From Halospina denitrificans (GTDB lineage: Bacteria > Pseudomonadota > Gammaproteobacteria > Pseudomonadales > Oleiphilaceae), in assembly GCF_004364635.1 (NCBI RefSeq), contig NZ_SOAX01000001.1, positions 638,864-702,863 on the forward strand: a stretch of 64,000 bases of DNA, given 5' to 3'. Below the pieces are notes generated by a model that saw only the letters and a program-made list of their open reading frames with translations, did not search any database and was not told the origin of the DNA. Every line of letters starts with the position of its first letter. Within the stretch, counting starts at the first letter, position 1. A program made the translations under genes and the position numbers. Below are positions 8,565 to 16,742 of the stretch, piece by piece.

Positions 8565-9905
8565 ATGCATGATCGAGACAGTCTCATCAGGGCTCTGCAC
8601 CAGACACGCGACCGCGTGAAGGACCTGGTCTGCTCGCTCGATGACAAACAACTGAGCGTGCCCTATCACCCGGGCGTGAACCCCCCGGTCTGGGAAATGG
8701 GCCATTCCACCTTTTTCTATGAGGTGTTTGTCCTCAACTGGCTGGATGGCACGCCCAGCTATGACCCGTCCATGGATGAACTCTGGGATTCCTTCCACAT
8801 GGACCACGAGGATCGCTGGTCGAAGGATCTTTTCCCCTCCCGCGAGGATACGCTGAAGTACATGGACACCATCGTCCAGCGCGTTGAGGACCGCATCCGG
8901 AACGAACCGCTGACGGACGAGGCCCTGTACCTTTACCGCTATGCGATCTATCACCAGAACATGCACGTGGAGTCCATGACCTGGTGCCGCCAGACCGTGG
9001 GCTACCCCGCGCCACCCTTCTCGGAGCCCGAGGGCTATGGTCGTGAAGGCGTGGATGAAAATGCCCGTGGCGACGTGGAGATTCCGGCCGGGCGTTACCG
9101 CATCGGCCTTCCCGCCGATTCTGCCGATTACGCCACCGAGGATTTCGGCTTTGATAACGAGAAGCCGGCGTTTGATGTGGAACTGCCCTCGTTCTCCATT
9201 TCCCGCACCCTGGTCACCAACGGCGAGTTCCAGAAGTTCGTGGAGGAGGGCGGCTATGAGCGCCCTGAATTCTGGAGCCAGGGCGGTCGCAAGTGGCTCA
9301 AGCGCGAGCTGAACCTGAATTTCGGGTCAGGGGAGCCGCCGCTGTTCGGGACCATTCGCCACCCGTTCCACTGGCGCCAGAAGGACGGGCGTTGGTATGA
9401 GCGTGTTTTCGATCGCTGGCTGCCGCTCGAGCCCGGCCATCCGGTGAAGCAGATCAGTTACTGGGAGGCGGAGGCTTTCTGTAACTGGGCGGGGCGACGC
9501 CTGCCCACGGAGTATGAGTGGGAGGTGGCGGCCCTTGGGAATACGCCGGATAAGCCGAGGCGGCGTTTCCCGTGGGGCAATGAGATGGATCCGGAGAAGG
9601 TGGATATGGATGCCCGCTATATGGGGCGGCTGCCGGTGACGGCATTGGAGTCGGGTGAAAGTCCCTTTGGGTGTCGGCAGATGGTGGGCACTGTCTGGGA
9701 GTGGACGAGTAATCAGTTTCTGCCTTATGACGGGTTTTCTGTGGATATGTATCCGTTTATGTCGACCTTGCAGTTTGGGGATCACAAGACCACCAAGGGG
9801 GGTGGCTGTGCGGCTTCTTCGATGCTGATTCGCGGTACTTATCGGCAGGCCTATCATCCGGATCGGTCTGATGTGTTTACTGGGTTTCGGACTTGTGCTC
9901 TCTAG
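8565..9905 (+). CDS. senA: SenA/OvsA-family nonheme iron C-Se bond-forming enzyme (EgtB superfamily)
   Basis: 446 residues, ATG with GGAG upstream. The N-terminal DinB-like domain carries the three-histidine iron site: His47 (PPVWEMGH) plus His130 and His134 (HQNMHVE). The C-terminal half is a formylglycine-generating-enzyme-like domain (about 165-446: FSISRTLVTNGEFQKFV, RRLPTEYEWEVAA, GTVWEWTSNQF, and Cys in GGGCAASSM). This is the EgtB/SenA architecture. SenA joins selenium from the SenB selenosugar to hercynine; the related OvsA acts on histidine. With no hercynine-forming EgtD in the window and an OvoA-type methyltransferase next door, histidine and an ovoselenol product are the better guess. 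Telling SenA from OvsA needs active-site comparison. Confidence 0.85.
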   Translation: MHDRDSLIRALHQTRDRVKDLVCSLDDKQLSVPYHPGVNPPVWEMGHSTFFYEVFVLNWLDGTPSYDPSMDELWDSFHMDHEDRWSKDLFPSREDTLKYMDTIVQRVEDRIRNEPLTDEALYLYRYAIYHQNMHVESMTWCRQTVGYPAPPFSEPEGYGREGVDENARGDVEIPAGRYRIGLPADSADYATEDFGFDNEKPAFDVELPSFSISRTLVTNGEFQKFVEEGGYERPEFWSQGGRKWLKRELNLNFGSGEPPLFGTIRHPFHWRQKDGRWYERVFDRWLPLEPGHPVKQISYWEAEAFCNWAGRRLPTEYEWEVAALGNTPDKPRRRFPWGNEMDPEKVDMDARYMGRLPVTALESGESPFGCRQMVGTVWEWTSNQFLPYDGFSVDMYPFMSTLQFGDHKTTKGGGCAASSMLIRGTYRQAYHPDRSDVFTGFRTCAL

Positions 9906-9926
9906 ACTGAGAGTTTTGGGGGCGTC

Positions 9927-10033
9927 GGGGCATGGGGGAGCCCTTCACGGGAACCGCCACGAGTACGTCCCTGTAGGCTGCCTTCCGCCATCCATGGCTC
10001 CAGAGCTTCCCGTGAAGGGCTCCCCCATGCCCC
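9927..10033. repeat. Intergenic palindromic element 1 (27-bp perfect arms)
   Basis: A perfect 27-bp inverted repeat: left arm 9927-9953 and right arm 10007-10033, containing GGGGGAGCCCTTCACGGG and its complement. The 53-nt loop contains CCATCCATGGCTCC and reads, on the minus strand, much like the start of the loop of element 2. It begins 21 bp after the SenA-like stop codon. There is no T-run, so it is not a plain terminator. Confidence 0.85.
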
Positions 10034-10074
10034 TCGGTCCAGCTTTTTAGGTGGCGCTAACTCCAAACTATCAA

Positions 10075-10265
10075 AAGAGGTGGTGGGGACCTTGTTCCGG
10101 GAAGCTCCGGAGCCAGGGATGGCGGAGGCGCAGCGTACATGGGTTTGCGCGATTAAGCGCAAACGGGTTTACAAGGATGTAAACCCAGGACTTTTAAGCG
10201 GAGCAGGATTGCGTAGCTGAAAAGTATTTATAGCGGTTCCCGGAACAAGGTCCCCACCACCTCTT
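10075..10265. repeat. Intergenic palindromic element 2 (29-bp perfect arms)
   Basis: A perfect 29-bp inverted repeat: left arm 10075-10103 and right arm 10237-10265, including GGTGGTGGGGACCTTGTTCC and its complement. The 133-nt loop starts GGAGCCAGGGATGGCGG, related to element 1. It contains two small hairpins (GGTTTGCGC/GCGCAAAC and GGTTTACA/TGTAAACC, about 10142-10190). It ends 23 bp before the methyltransferase start. Elements 1 and 2 fill the 383-bp gap 9906-10288, in which no gene is seen. Confidence 0.85.
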
Positions 10266-10288
10266 ATGCACACAACTGGAATGCTTCA

Positions 10289-11029
10289 ATGACTGATTTC
10301 TATGAGACGGATGAACAGCTTGGCCAGTATATGGATTTCCATTTCGGGCCTGAGCGATTTGGTGTGGCGAATTATCCTCGGGTTTGTGCCGAGCGGTGTC
10401 TTTCGGTAGCGAAGGGGCGTGGCAGTGCGCTGGATCTGGGGTGTGCCACCGGGCGCAGTACCCTGGAGCTGGCGCGCGGTTTTGAGTCGGTGGTGGGGGT
10501 GGATCTTTCGCATCGGTTCATCCAGGCCGCCGAGGCGCTTCGGCGTGATGGGGAGATGGCCTACCAGTTGGTGGATGAAGGTGAGCTAAGGCATGCCGAG
10601 ACGGCTTCGCTGGCGGAGCTTGGGCTGGAGGAGGCTGCCGGTAGGGTCAGTTTTGAGGAAGGGGATGCGGGTGATCTTGCGGGGCATCACCAGGGCTACG
10701 ACCTGATCTTTGCCGGTAACCTTATTGATCGCATGCCGGATCCTGGCGCGTTTCTGCGCGGGCTGCATGAGCTTCTGGGCGACCAGGGTGTGGTTGTGAT
10801 CAGTTCGCCGTATACGTTGTTGGAGGATTTCACGCCAAGGGAAAACTGGATTGGTGGCTATTACGCCAACGGCCAGCCGGTCACCGTCCTTGATGGCATG
10901 AAGCAACGCCTCTCTGAGCACTTCCGTCTGGCCGCCAATCCCGAGGACATTCCCTTTGTGATCCGTGAGACGCGGCGCAAGCACCAGCACACGCTGGCGC
11001 AACTGACGGTCTGGGAACGGAAGGACTGA
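10289..11029 (+). CDS. Stand-alone OvoA-type histidine-chalcogenol N-methyltransferase (OvsM-like)
   Basis: 246 residues. A class I SAM methyltransferase with motif I ALDLGCATGRST (47-58), EGDAGDL, YDLIFAGNLIDRM, SSPYTLLEDFTPRENW and PFVIRETRRKHQHT. These match the C-terminal domain of the ovothiol synthase OvoA, which N-methylates 4-mercaptohistidine. Here it is a separate protein with no sulfoxide-synthase partner domain. Beside senB and a SenA-family gene it most likely methylates the selenium analogue, as OvsM does in ovoselenol synthesis. Convergent with selD, 6 bp apart. Confidence 0.85.
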   Translation: MTDFYETDEQLGQYMDFHFGPERFGVANYPRVCAERCLSVAKGRGSALDLGCATGRSTLELARGFESVVGVDLSHRFIQAAEALRRDGEMAYQLVDEGELRHAETASLAELGLEEAAGRVSFEEGDAGDLAGHHQGYDLIFAGNLIDRMPDPGAFLRGLHELLGDQGVVVISSPYTLLEDFTPRENWIGGYYANGQPVTVLDGMKQRLSEHFRLAANPEDIPFVIRETRRKHQHTLAQLTVWERKD

Positions 11030-11035
11030 GCAGGT

Positions 11036-13309
11036 TCAGGGATTGAGAAGGATCGGCTCCAGTGCCTCTCCCTGTTCCTTTACACGCCCGATGATCGCGG
11101 TTTCCGGGTAACCCAGTGCCTTAAGTGCGCTTACACAGGCGTCGGCCCGTTCGGCTGGCAGACTGGCAAGCAGGCCGCCGGCGGTCTGCGGGTCGAATGC
11201 CAGTGGGTAGCGGGGGTGGTTCGCTACTTCGTCCTGGTTGCGGATGGCGCGGCGCAGGCGCACGTTGGCGGGTTGCAGTGAGCTCAGGATGCCGGAGGCG
11301 GCGGTTTCCTCGGCGCCGGGCAGGACCGGGATGGCGCTGAGGTCCAGTTCCGCGTCCACGCCCGAGGGCCGGGTCATTTCCACCAGGTGGCCGAGCAGTC
11401 CGAAACCGGTGACGTCCGTGCAGGCCGTGGCGCCGTGCTGGTGCAGGCAGCGGCCGGCAAGCTGGTTGGACACGAGCATGGAGGCAATGGCCGAGTCGAT
11501 CCAGCGCCCCTTCGCCTTCAATCTCGGATGGGCGGCGAAGAGGGTACCGGTGCCCACCGGCTTGGTCAGGATCAACACGTCCCCGGCCTTCATGCCACCC
11601 TTGCTCATGACGGTGTCCGGGTCGATGTAACCGTTGGCCGCGAAGCCCAGTGCGAGCTCCTGGCCCTCGCCGGTGTGGCCGCCGACCAGGGCGCAGCCGG
11701 CCTCGTTGAGCACCTCCACGGCACCGGACATCATCTGGTAGACCACGTCCTCGACCTTGGACTCCAGGCCATAGGGCACGGTGGCGACGGCGGTAGCGCT
11801 CTGGGCCTCGGCGCCCATGGCGAAGAGGTCGCCCAGGCTGTGGTTGGCCGCAACCTGGCCAAAGACATAGGGGTCGTCGAGAAAGGACCGGAAGAAGTCC
11901 ACGGTATGAACCATGGCCATGCCCTCCGGCACGCGCACCACCGCGGCGTCGTCCGGGGCATGCAGGCCAACCAGCACATCATCCCGTTCGATGGGCTGCA
12001 GGGCGTTCAGTGCCCGGGACAGGACCGTGCTTCCCACCTTGGCCCCACAGCCGCCGCAGCGCATGGCCACCGCCGAGATGGCCTGCTGGGCTTCCTCGTT
12101 GTTTAGGGCGATGCCCCTGGTGGGATCGGACTCGCTGTCCTCCTCCATGGCGGGCAGTTGGTTGAATTTCGCCATGAAGCGCCGGTCGATCCAGTCCTTC
12201 CAGCGCCAGACCCATTCCCCCGCGAGCCCGATGGGCCCGCGCGAGGCCACCGCGTACTGGTCGCCGGTGCTGATCAGGGCCAGCCACTGCTTCTGCGGGT
12301 GGTAGTCCTTCAACGGCTTGCCGTGGACGGTCCGGCGCAGATTCTCGGCCAGTGGCTTGCTCTGGCGCACCGCAAAGACGCCGGCCTTCTCACGCGGGTG
12401 GTTCACCATGGTGGCAATATCACCGGCGGCAAAGATGTTGGGGTCGGTTGTCGTCTGGAGCGTGTCCCGCACCTGGATAAAGCCGGAATCGTCCAGTTCC
12501 AGGCCCGTGGTGGCAAGCCATTCGGCGCCGCCGGCCTGGGTGACCCAGAGGATCTCATCGGCCTCGAAGGCGTCCCCCGTGTCCGTTATAAGCCGGTGCC
12601 CCTCAACACGCTCCACCCGGGTGCGTGCGTGAACCCGGACCCCGCGTTCGCTCAGGACCCGCTCAAACTGTCCTCTCACCCGCCGGTTGTGGGTAGCGAG
12701 CAGGTGTTCGGCGCTGTTGAACAGGTGAAAGGTCAGCCCGGAGTCGTCCCGGCCCTGCCGCTTGAGCTCGTTCCGGAGGCGGTACTGCATGGCCAGGGTC
12801 AGCTCTACCCCGCCGGCGCCCCCACCGACCACGGCAACACTCAGTGGTCCCCTGTGGTGCTCCATGCGATGCAGCAGGGTCTGCCACCGGCTGTTGAACC
12901 GGTTGATCGGTTTGACCGGGACGGAGTGGTTGGCAGCCCCTTCCACCTGGTCCACACGTGGCGTCGATCCGATATTGATGGAGAGCAGATCGTAGGGGAC
13001 ATCGGGCCGGTTACGGCACCTGATCCGCTGCTGGCTGCGGTCGATACCGATGACCTCATCCCGGTAGAAACGGGCGCCAGCGAACTCAGCCAGCTTGCTC
13101 AGATCGATGTGCACATCGTCGTAGCTGTAATGACCGGCAATGTAACCCGGGAGCATCCCTGAGTAGGGGGTGTGCGTATCCCGGCAGATCAGGTTCAGCC
13201 GTACCCCGGGGATCGGGTTCATGGCGAAGTTGCGCAGCACGCCGACATGGCTGTGACCGCCGCCAACAAGTACGATGTCCCGCAATACTGGTTGGGAGGG
13301 GTGATCCAT
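11036..13309 (-). CDS. selD: Pyridine nucleotide-disulfide oxidoreductase fused to selenide, water dikinase SelD
   Basis: 757 residues. Residues about 8-385 form an NDH-2-like flavoprotein, with FAD motif VLVGGGHSHVGVLRNF, a second dinucleotide fold VAVVGGGAGGVEL and FAAGDIATM. Residues about 410-750 are a full SelD, with CGGCGAKVGS (about 415-425) carrying the catalytic Cys and Lys, then VHTVDFFRSFLDDPYVFGQV, ALVGGHTGEG and CTDVTGFGLLGH. SelD makes selenophosphate, the selenium donor for SenB and for selenoproteins or selenouridine tRNA. Fusion of an oxidoreductase to SelD is known in bacteria; the flavoprotein's role is unproven. Ribosome site GAGG precedes the ATG. It would be the SenC function of the cluster. 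Confidence 0.93.
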   Translation of the reverse strand: MDHPSQPVLRDIVLVGGGHSHVGVLRNFAMNPIPGVRLNLICRDTHTPYSGMLPGYIAGHYSYDDVHIDLSKLAEFAGARFYRDEVIGIDRSQQRIRCRNRPDVPYDLLSINIGSTPRVDQVEGAANHSVPVKPINRFNSRWQTLLHRMEHHRGPLSVAVVGGGAGGVELTLAMQYRLRNELKRQGRDDSGLTFHLFNSAEHLLATHNRRVRGQFERVLSERGVRVHARTRVERVEGHRLITDTGDAFEADEILWVTQAGGAEWLATTGLELDDSGFIQVRDTLQTTTDPNIFAAGDIATMVNHPREKAGVFAVRQSKPLAENLRRTVHGKPLKDYHPQKQWLALISTGDQYAVASRGPIGLAGEWVWRWKDWIDRRFMAKFNQLPAMEEDSESDPTRGIALNNEEAQQAISAVAMRCGGCGAKVGSTVLSRALNALQPIERDDVLVGLHAPDDAAVVRVPEGMAMVHTVDFFRSFLDDPYVFGQVAANHSLGDLFAMGAEAQSATAVATVPYGLESKVEDVVYQMMSGAVEVLNEAGCALVGGHTGEGQELALGFAANGYIDPDTVMSKGGMKAGDVLILTKPVGTGTLFAAHPRLKAKGRWIDSAIASMLVSNQLAGRCLHQHGATACTDVTGFGLLGHLVEMTRPSGVDAELDLSAIPVLPGAEETAASGILSSLQPANVRLRRAIRNQDEVANHPRYPLAFDPQTAGGLLASLPAERADACVSALKALGYPETAIIGRVKEQGEALEPILLNP

Positions 13310-13496
13310 GCATTACCTCTCGAGTGGGCGAATGGGACAGGTTGCTGTTGTTCATGGGCACTGAACCGGGCATTACGTTACGAACCGCGGTGGCGGATCG
13401 CAAGCGGATTTGCGGCATTGTTAAGAGCGCCACGGAATCAGGCATTCCATTATGGTACTAATTGCGGTTCGCGATACAGGGACAAGGAGAGATCGC

Positions 13497-14234
13497 ATGC
13501 GACAGGCTCTCGGGCTACCGACCCTGCTGATCCTGGCTCTGGCGGCACCGGCTGCCATGGCTGACAGCTATTATCTGGGCGTGACGGGCGGCTATTCACA
13601 ATTCCGGGAGGCACAGTTCGAAATCGGCCCGGACAGCGCGACCCGCGTCACCGGTGATTATGGGGGTGGGGATACGGTGTCGCTGACGCTCGGCCATGCC
13701 TCCGAGGGGAGCAGTACCTACAATGGCCGCGCGGAGTTCGAATTCGGGTTCCAGCGGGATACCGTTGACAGTATGCTTTTCGACAGCACGACCAACGAGG
13801 AACCGGCGGTTGATGATGAGCCGGTTGTCGAAGATGGTGGCGGGGGTGGCGGCACTGATCAGGGCAGTCGCAGCCGCATCGATGACGTCTCCGGGACCAC
13901 GGATGTGGCCTATGGCTTCTACAACGCCATGGGCGACTTCAGCCTGACTACCAACACCAGCCTGACGGCGGGATTCGGGTTTGGCCTCGGGCAGGTTACC
14001 TTTGAGCAGCACAGTGCGCGCAGCAAGGGGCTGGTCATGGACGATGATGACATTACCTATGGCTACCAGCTGACCGCAGGGCTCAGCTACCGGTTGCTCA
14101 GTGCCCTGGACCTTGAGCTGACCTACCGTTACCGGGCTTTTGATGATGTGTCCCTGGTGTCCGAGGACGGGGCCAAGTCCAAACTGAGTCTGTCGAGCCA
14201 CAATGCACTCGCGGGCTTTCGGGTGCGGTTTTAA
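13497..14234 (+). CDS. Outer-membrane beta-barrel protein (paralogue of the gene at 3712)
   Basis: 245 residues from the ATG at 13497, with AAGGAG eight bases upstream and a standard signal peptide (MRQALGLPTLLILALAAPAA, cleavage near AMA-DS). Barrel-type strands follow, ending AGFRVRF with the terminal Phe of outer-membrane proteins. An acidic and glycine-rich loop (about residues 100-125, EEPAVDDEPVVEDGGGGGGT) is probably surface exposed. LVMDDDDITYGY and later strands match the barrel at 3712. Function unknown; it is divergent from selD. Confidence 0.85.
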   Translation: MRQALGLPTLLILALAAPAAMADSYYLGVTGGYSQFREAQFEIGPDSATRVTGDYGGGDTVSLTLGHASEGSSTYNGRAEFEFGFQRDTVDSMLFDSTTNEEPAVDDEPVVEDGGGGGGTDQGSRSRIDDVSGTTDVAYGFYNAMGDFSLTTNTSLTAGFGFGLGQVTFEQHSARSKGLVMDDDDITYGYQLTAGLSYRLLSALDLELTYRYRAFDDVSLVSEDGAKSKLSLSSHNALAGFRVRF

Positions 14235-14287
14235 TTGCCGGGAAAACTGCTAGTCTTGAACCATTAACCGGTTGATGGAATACAGGA

Positions 14288-14707
14288 ATGGTCTGGCTTA
14301 AAGCGTTTGTAGCGGGTTTTCTGGCAACCCTGATCTTTCATCAGGGCCTCCTGGGTCTCATGCACATGGCGGAGATGGTGCCCGTGACCCCGTACAATCT
14401 GGACTCGGTGCCCCCCCTGGGAGTGCCTGCGGTGCTGTCCCTGGCTTTCTTTGGCGGCCTCTGGGGCTTACCCGCCTGGGCCGTAATCGCGCGCCGGGGT
14501 CCGCTGGGTTATTGGGGCCTGGCCATTCTGTTCGGTGCCATAGCGCCCACGGCCGTTGCCATGCTGGTGGTGTTTCCGCTCAAGGGAATGTCCGTTTCGA
14601 TGACCACCTGGATTGGCGGTTTCCTGCTCAATGGCGCCTGGGGCCTGGGTGTCGCCCTCTTCATGTGGCTCATGGGTGGCCGCGGCAAGACCCTGGACGA
14701 ATTCTAG
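14288..14707 (+). CDS. Small inner-membrane protein, function unknown
   Basis: 139 residues with four predicted membrane spans (about 5-25, 48-67, 75-97, 108-130). The protein is Gly-, Leu- and Met-rich with no charged catalytic motif. Not recognised beyond a conserved hypothetical membrane protein. It starts 54 bp after the barrel gene in the same direction and its 3' end faces the lipoprotein gene, 8 bp away. Confidence 0.75.
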   Translation: MVWLKAFVAGFLATLIFHQGLLGLMHMAEMVPVTPYNLDSVPPLGVPAVLSLAFFGGLWGLPAWAVIARRGPLGYWGLAILFGAIAPTAVAMLVVFPLKGMSVSMTTWIGGFLLNGAWGLGVALFMWLMGGRGKTLDEF

Positions 14708-14715
14708 CGCCCTCG

Positions 14716-15021
14716 TTACCCCGGGCACCGATAGGCGATCCCCCGGACCTCGGGGGTGATGCCGTCTTCGGCATGCCGCCAGACCAGGTGGGTGGCGTTG
14801 CGCTCATGGGCGCGTTCAAGCGCCTGGTTGCGCGCACTCTGCATGGCCTCCCCCTGGGACCAGTGGAAACCCGAGGCACTGCCGTAGATCTCTCCAATCC
14901 GTTCACAGTCCCCTACCTCGTTCTCATGCGCCTCGCGAACCTTCTGGGCCTGCGGGCTGTATTGCGTCGCGCAACCGGCCAGCAGCATGATCAACAGGGT
15001 TGCGCCGAGCCTTCTGGGCAT
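14716..15021 (-). CDS. Small lipoprotein, DUF4156-like
   Basis: 101 residues with a lipobox (LLAGC, Cys17) after a hydrophobic stretch, so it is lipid-anchored, probably in the outer membrane. The remainder (CERIGEIYGSASG, ARNQALERAHERNATHLVW, GIAYRCPG) follows the pattern of DUF4156/YjeI-type lipoproteins with two conserved cysteines. No biochemical role is known. It is divergent from the patatin gene. Confidence 0.75.
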   Translation of the reverse strand: MPRRLGATLLIMLLAGCATQYSPQAQKVREAHENEVGDCERIGEIYGSASGFHWSQGEAMQSARNQALERAHERNATHLVWRHAEDGITPEVRGIAYRCPG

Positions 15022-15114
15022 TTCGGGTTGTCCTCATTCCGGGTCGAAAACACACAGTCTGCCCTGTAAGGGCTATCCTTGAAAGGAGATGTCGATTGTC
15101 GAGAGGAGCCGAGA

Positions 15115-16245
15115 ATGAGTCATACGGGTGTTGTACTGACCGGAGGCGGCGCCAGGGCGGCCTATCAGGTGGGCGTGCTGCGGGCCATTTCGGATATGTA
15201 CCCGGACAGCCACTATCCCTTTGATGTGATCATCGGAACCTCGGCGGGCGCCATCAATGCAGCGGCGCTGGCCGCCGGGGGCGGCATATTCAGGCACAAC
15301 GTGAGCCGGCTGGAGCATCTGTGGTCCGAGCTCTCGGTGGACCGGGTGTATCATTCCGGGTCCGTGTCGATTCTGCGCAACATGAGCAACATCGCGCGCA
15401 AGCTCGTGTCCGGTGGTGAGCAGAAGAACAGTCTGTCGTTGCTCAATAATGCCCCCCTCAGAAAGATGCTGGATAAGGAGCTGGATTTCGAGGCCATCCA
15501 CGAAACCATTGAATCCGGTAATGTGCGCGCGCTTGGCCTGAATGCCTGTGGCTATACCTCGGGTCAGAACCTGTGCTTCTTTGAGGCCGGCGATGACCTG
15601 GAGAGCTGGAGCAATGGCCAGCGGGCGGGCGCGAAGACGCAGTTGAACCTGGATCACGTGATGGCGTCATCGGCGATTCCGACGCTCTTCAAACCCGTGC
15701 AGATCAACCGGGAGTATTTCGGTGACGGGGTCACGCGCCAGATGGCGCACATCAGCCCCGCCATTCGCCTGGGTGCGGAAAAGGTCCTGATCATTGGCGT
15801 GAGTTCCAACCGCACGGTCAAGCCACGCCGGCCGCAGCACCCAGGGGTTCCGACGTTCGGCCAGATCATGAGTCATGTCTTCAACGGCCTCTTCCTGGAC
15901 ACCCTTGAATACGACATTGGCCGGCTGAGGGTGATCAACGAACTGGTTGAGCTGATTCCCGAGAAAGAGCGGGAAAACGCCGGGGTCGACTACAAGCCCA
16001 TTGATCTGCTGGATATTTCACCCAGCCAGCCGCTCGAGGACATTGCCGAGCAGTACATGGATGGGCTGCCGACCATGCTCCGGACCCTGGCGGGCGTTCC
16101 GGAGGATGGCAATGTGGCCGGTGCGAGTCTTGCCAGCTACCTGCTGTTTGATCACCGGTTCTGTCGGGACCTTGTTGAGCTTGGTTACCGCGACGCCCAG
16201 AGCAAGAGCCGGGATATCGCGGCGTTCTTCCGAACGGAGCAGTAA
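15115..16245 (+). CDS. Patatin-like phospholipase
   Basis: 376 residues from the ATG at 15115, which has GAGGAG upstream; an ATG at 15079 lacks this. Oxyanion-hole motif GGGARAAY (10-17), nucleophile Ser43 in GTSAG and catalytic Asp (about 204) in FGDGVTRQ form the Ser-Asp dyad of patatin lipases. No signal peptide is visible, so it is cytoplasmic or peripheral to the membrane. The C-terminal 130 residues (RDLVELGYRDAQSKSRDIAA) are typical of the bacterial long form. Likely acyl hydrolase on phospholipids; substrate not determinable. Confidence 0.9.
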   Translation: MSHTGVVLTGGGARAAYQVGVLRAISDMYPDSHYPFDVIIGTSAGAINAAALAAGGGIFRHNVSRLEHLWSELSVDRVYHSGSVSILRNMSNIARKLVSGGEQKNSLSLLNNAPLRKMLDKELDFEAIHETIESGNVRALGLNACGYTSGQNLCFFEAGDDLESWSNGQRAGAKTQLNLDHVMASSAIPTLFKPVQINREYFGDGVTRQMAHISPAIRLGAEKVLIIGVSSNRTVKPRRPQHPGVPTFGQIMSHVFNGLFLDTLEYDIGRLRVINELVELIPEKERENAGVDYKPIDLLDISPSQPLEDIAEQYMDGLPTMLRTLAGVPEDGNVAGASLASYLLFDHRFCRDLVELGYRDAQSKSRDIAAFFRTEQ

Positions 16246-16740
16246 TCAATCGCTGTCTTCGGCGAGCCCGTCATAGCCCGTGATGCGGCCGCCGTGCTTG
16301 CTGGCGAAGATCTCGGCGTCACCCAGGTCGGAGAATCCGACCGGTGGCGTCTGGCCCTGACCATTGTCCCGGTCATGCCCGACCACGTACCAGGCGGTGT
16401 CCATGGCGACCCAGTCGCCGGGGTCCCGTGGATTCCAGTCCACATCCGACAGGTCCCGGGTGAGGGTGGTGTGGACTTTCCGGTCACTGTCCGCCTGCCA
16501 CTCCAGAAGATCCGACGTGCTGCAGAAGTAGACCGGTTCCTCCTGGTCCGCGACGCAGGCCTGGGCCTGGGGGCCGGCACATTCGTTCATGGCGAGGGCG
16601 TTGTCGTGGGTCATGGCGTCGCCGGCGCTTGGTTCCGGTTCACAGTAATCTGGAACCTCCGGAGCGGGCTGTCCGCAGCCAGCGAGCAGCAGCGACGCTG
16701 AGGCGAGTGTTGCAAGGTGGAGTGCGCGGGACAGGGCCAT
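16246..16740 (-). CDS. NosL-like copper lipoprotein
   Basis: 164 residues with lipobox LLLAGC (Cys22). Family features include PVYFCSTSDLLEW, a W-N/D-rich middle, TAWYVVGHD, and FSDLGDAEIFASKHGGRITG near the end, the last resembling the NosL ending A..FA..HGG. NosL binds Cu(I) in the periplasm and serves nitrous oxide reductase. Here it is the last gene of the nor operon, 2 bp after norD, with no nosZ in view. It may serve another periplasmic copper enzyme or a nos cluster elsewhere. The copper-binding role is inferred from the family. Confidence 0.7.
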   Translation of the reverse strand: MALSRALHLATLASASLLLAGCGQPAPEVPDYCEPEPSAGDAMTHDNALAMNECAGPQAQACVADQEEPVYFCSTSDLLEWQADSDRKVHTTLTRDLSDVDWNPRDPGDWVAMDTAWYVVGHDRDNGQGQTPPVGFSDLGDAEIFASKHGGRITGYDGLAEDSD

Positions 16741-16742
16741 GG

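Noticed and set aside
10104-10236. Small RNA or tRNA-like gene in the loop of palindrome 2
   Set aside because: Two hairpins are present but no promoter, anticodon arm or terminator was seen.
11125-13162. Long open frames on the plus strand opposite selD
   Set aside because: GC-rich codon bias keeps the antisense frames open; they have no ribosome sites and no recognisable domains, and similar shadows lie opposite many genes.
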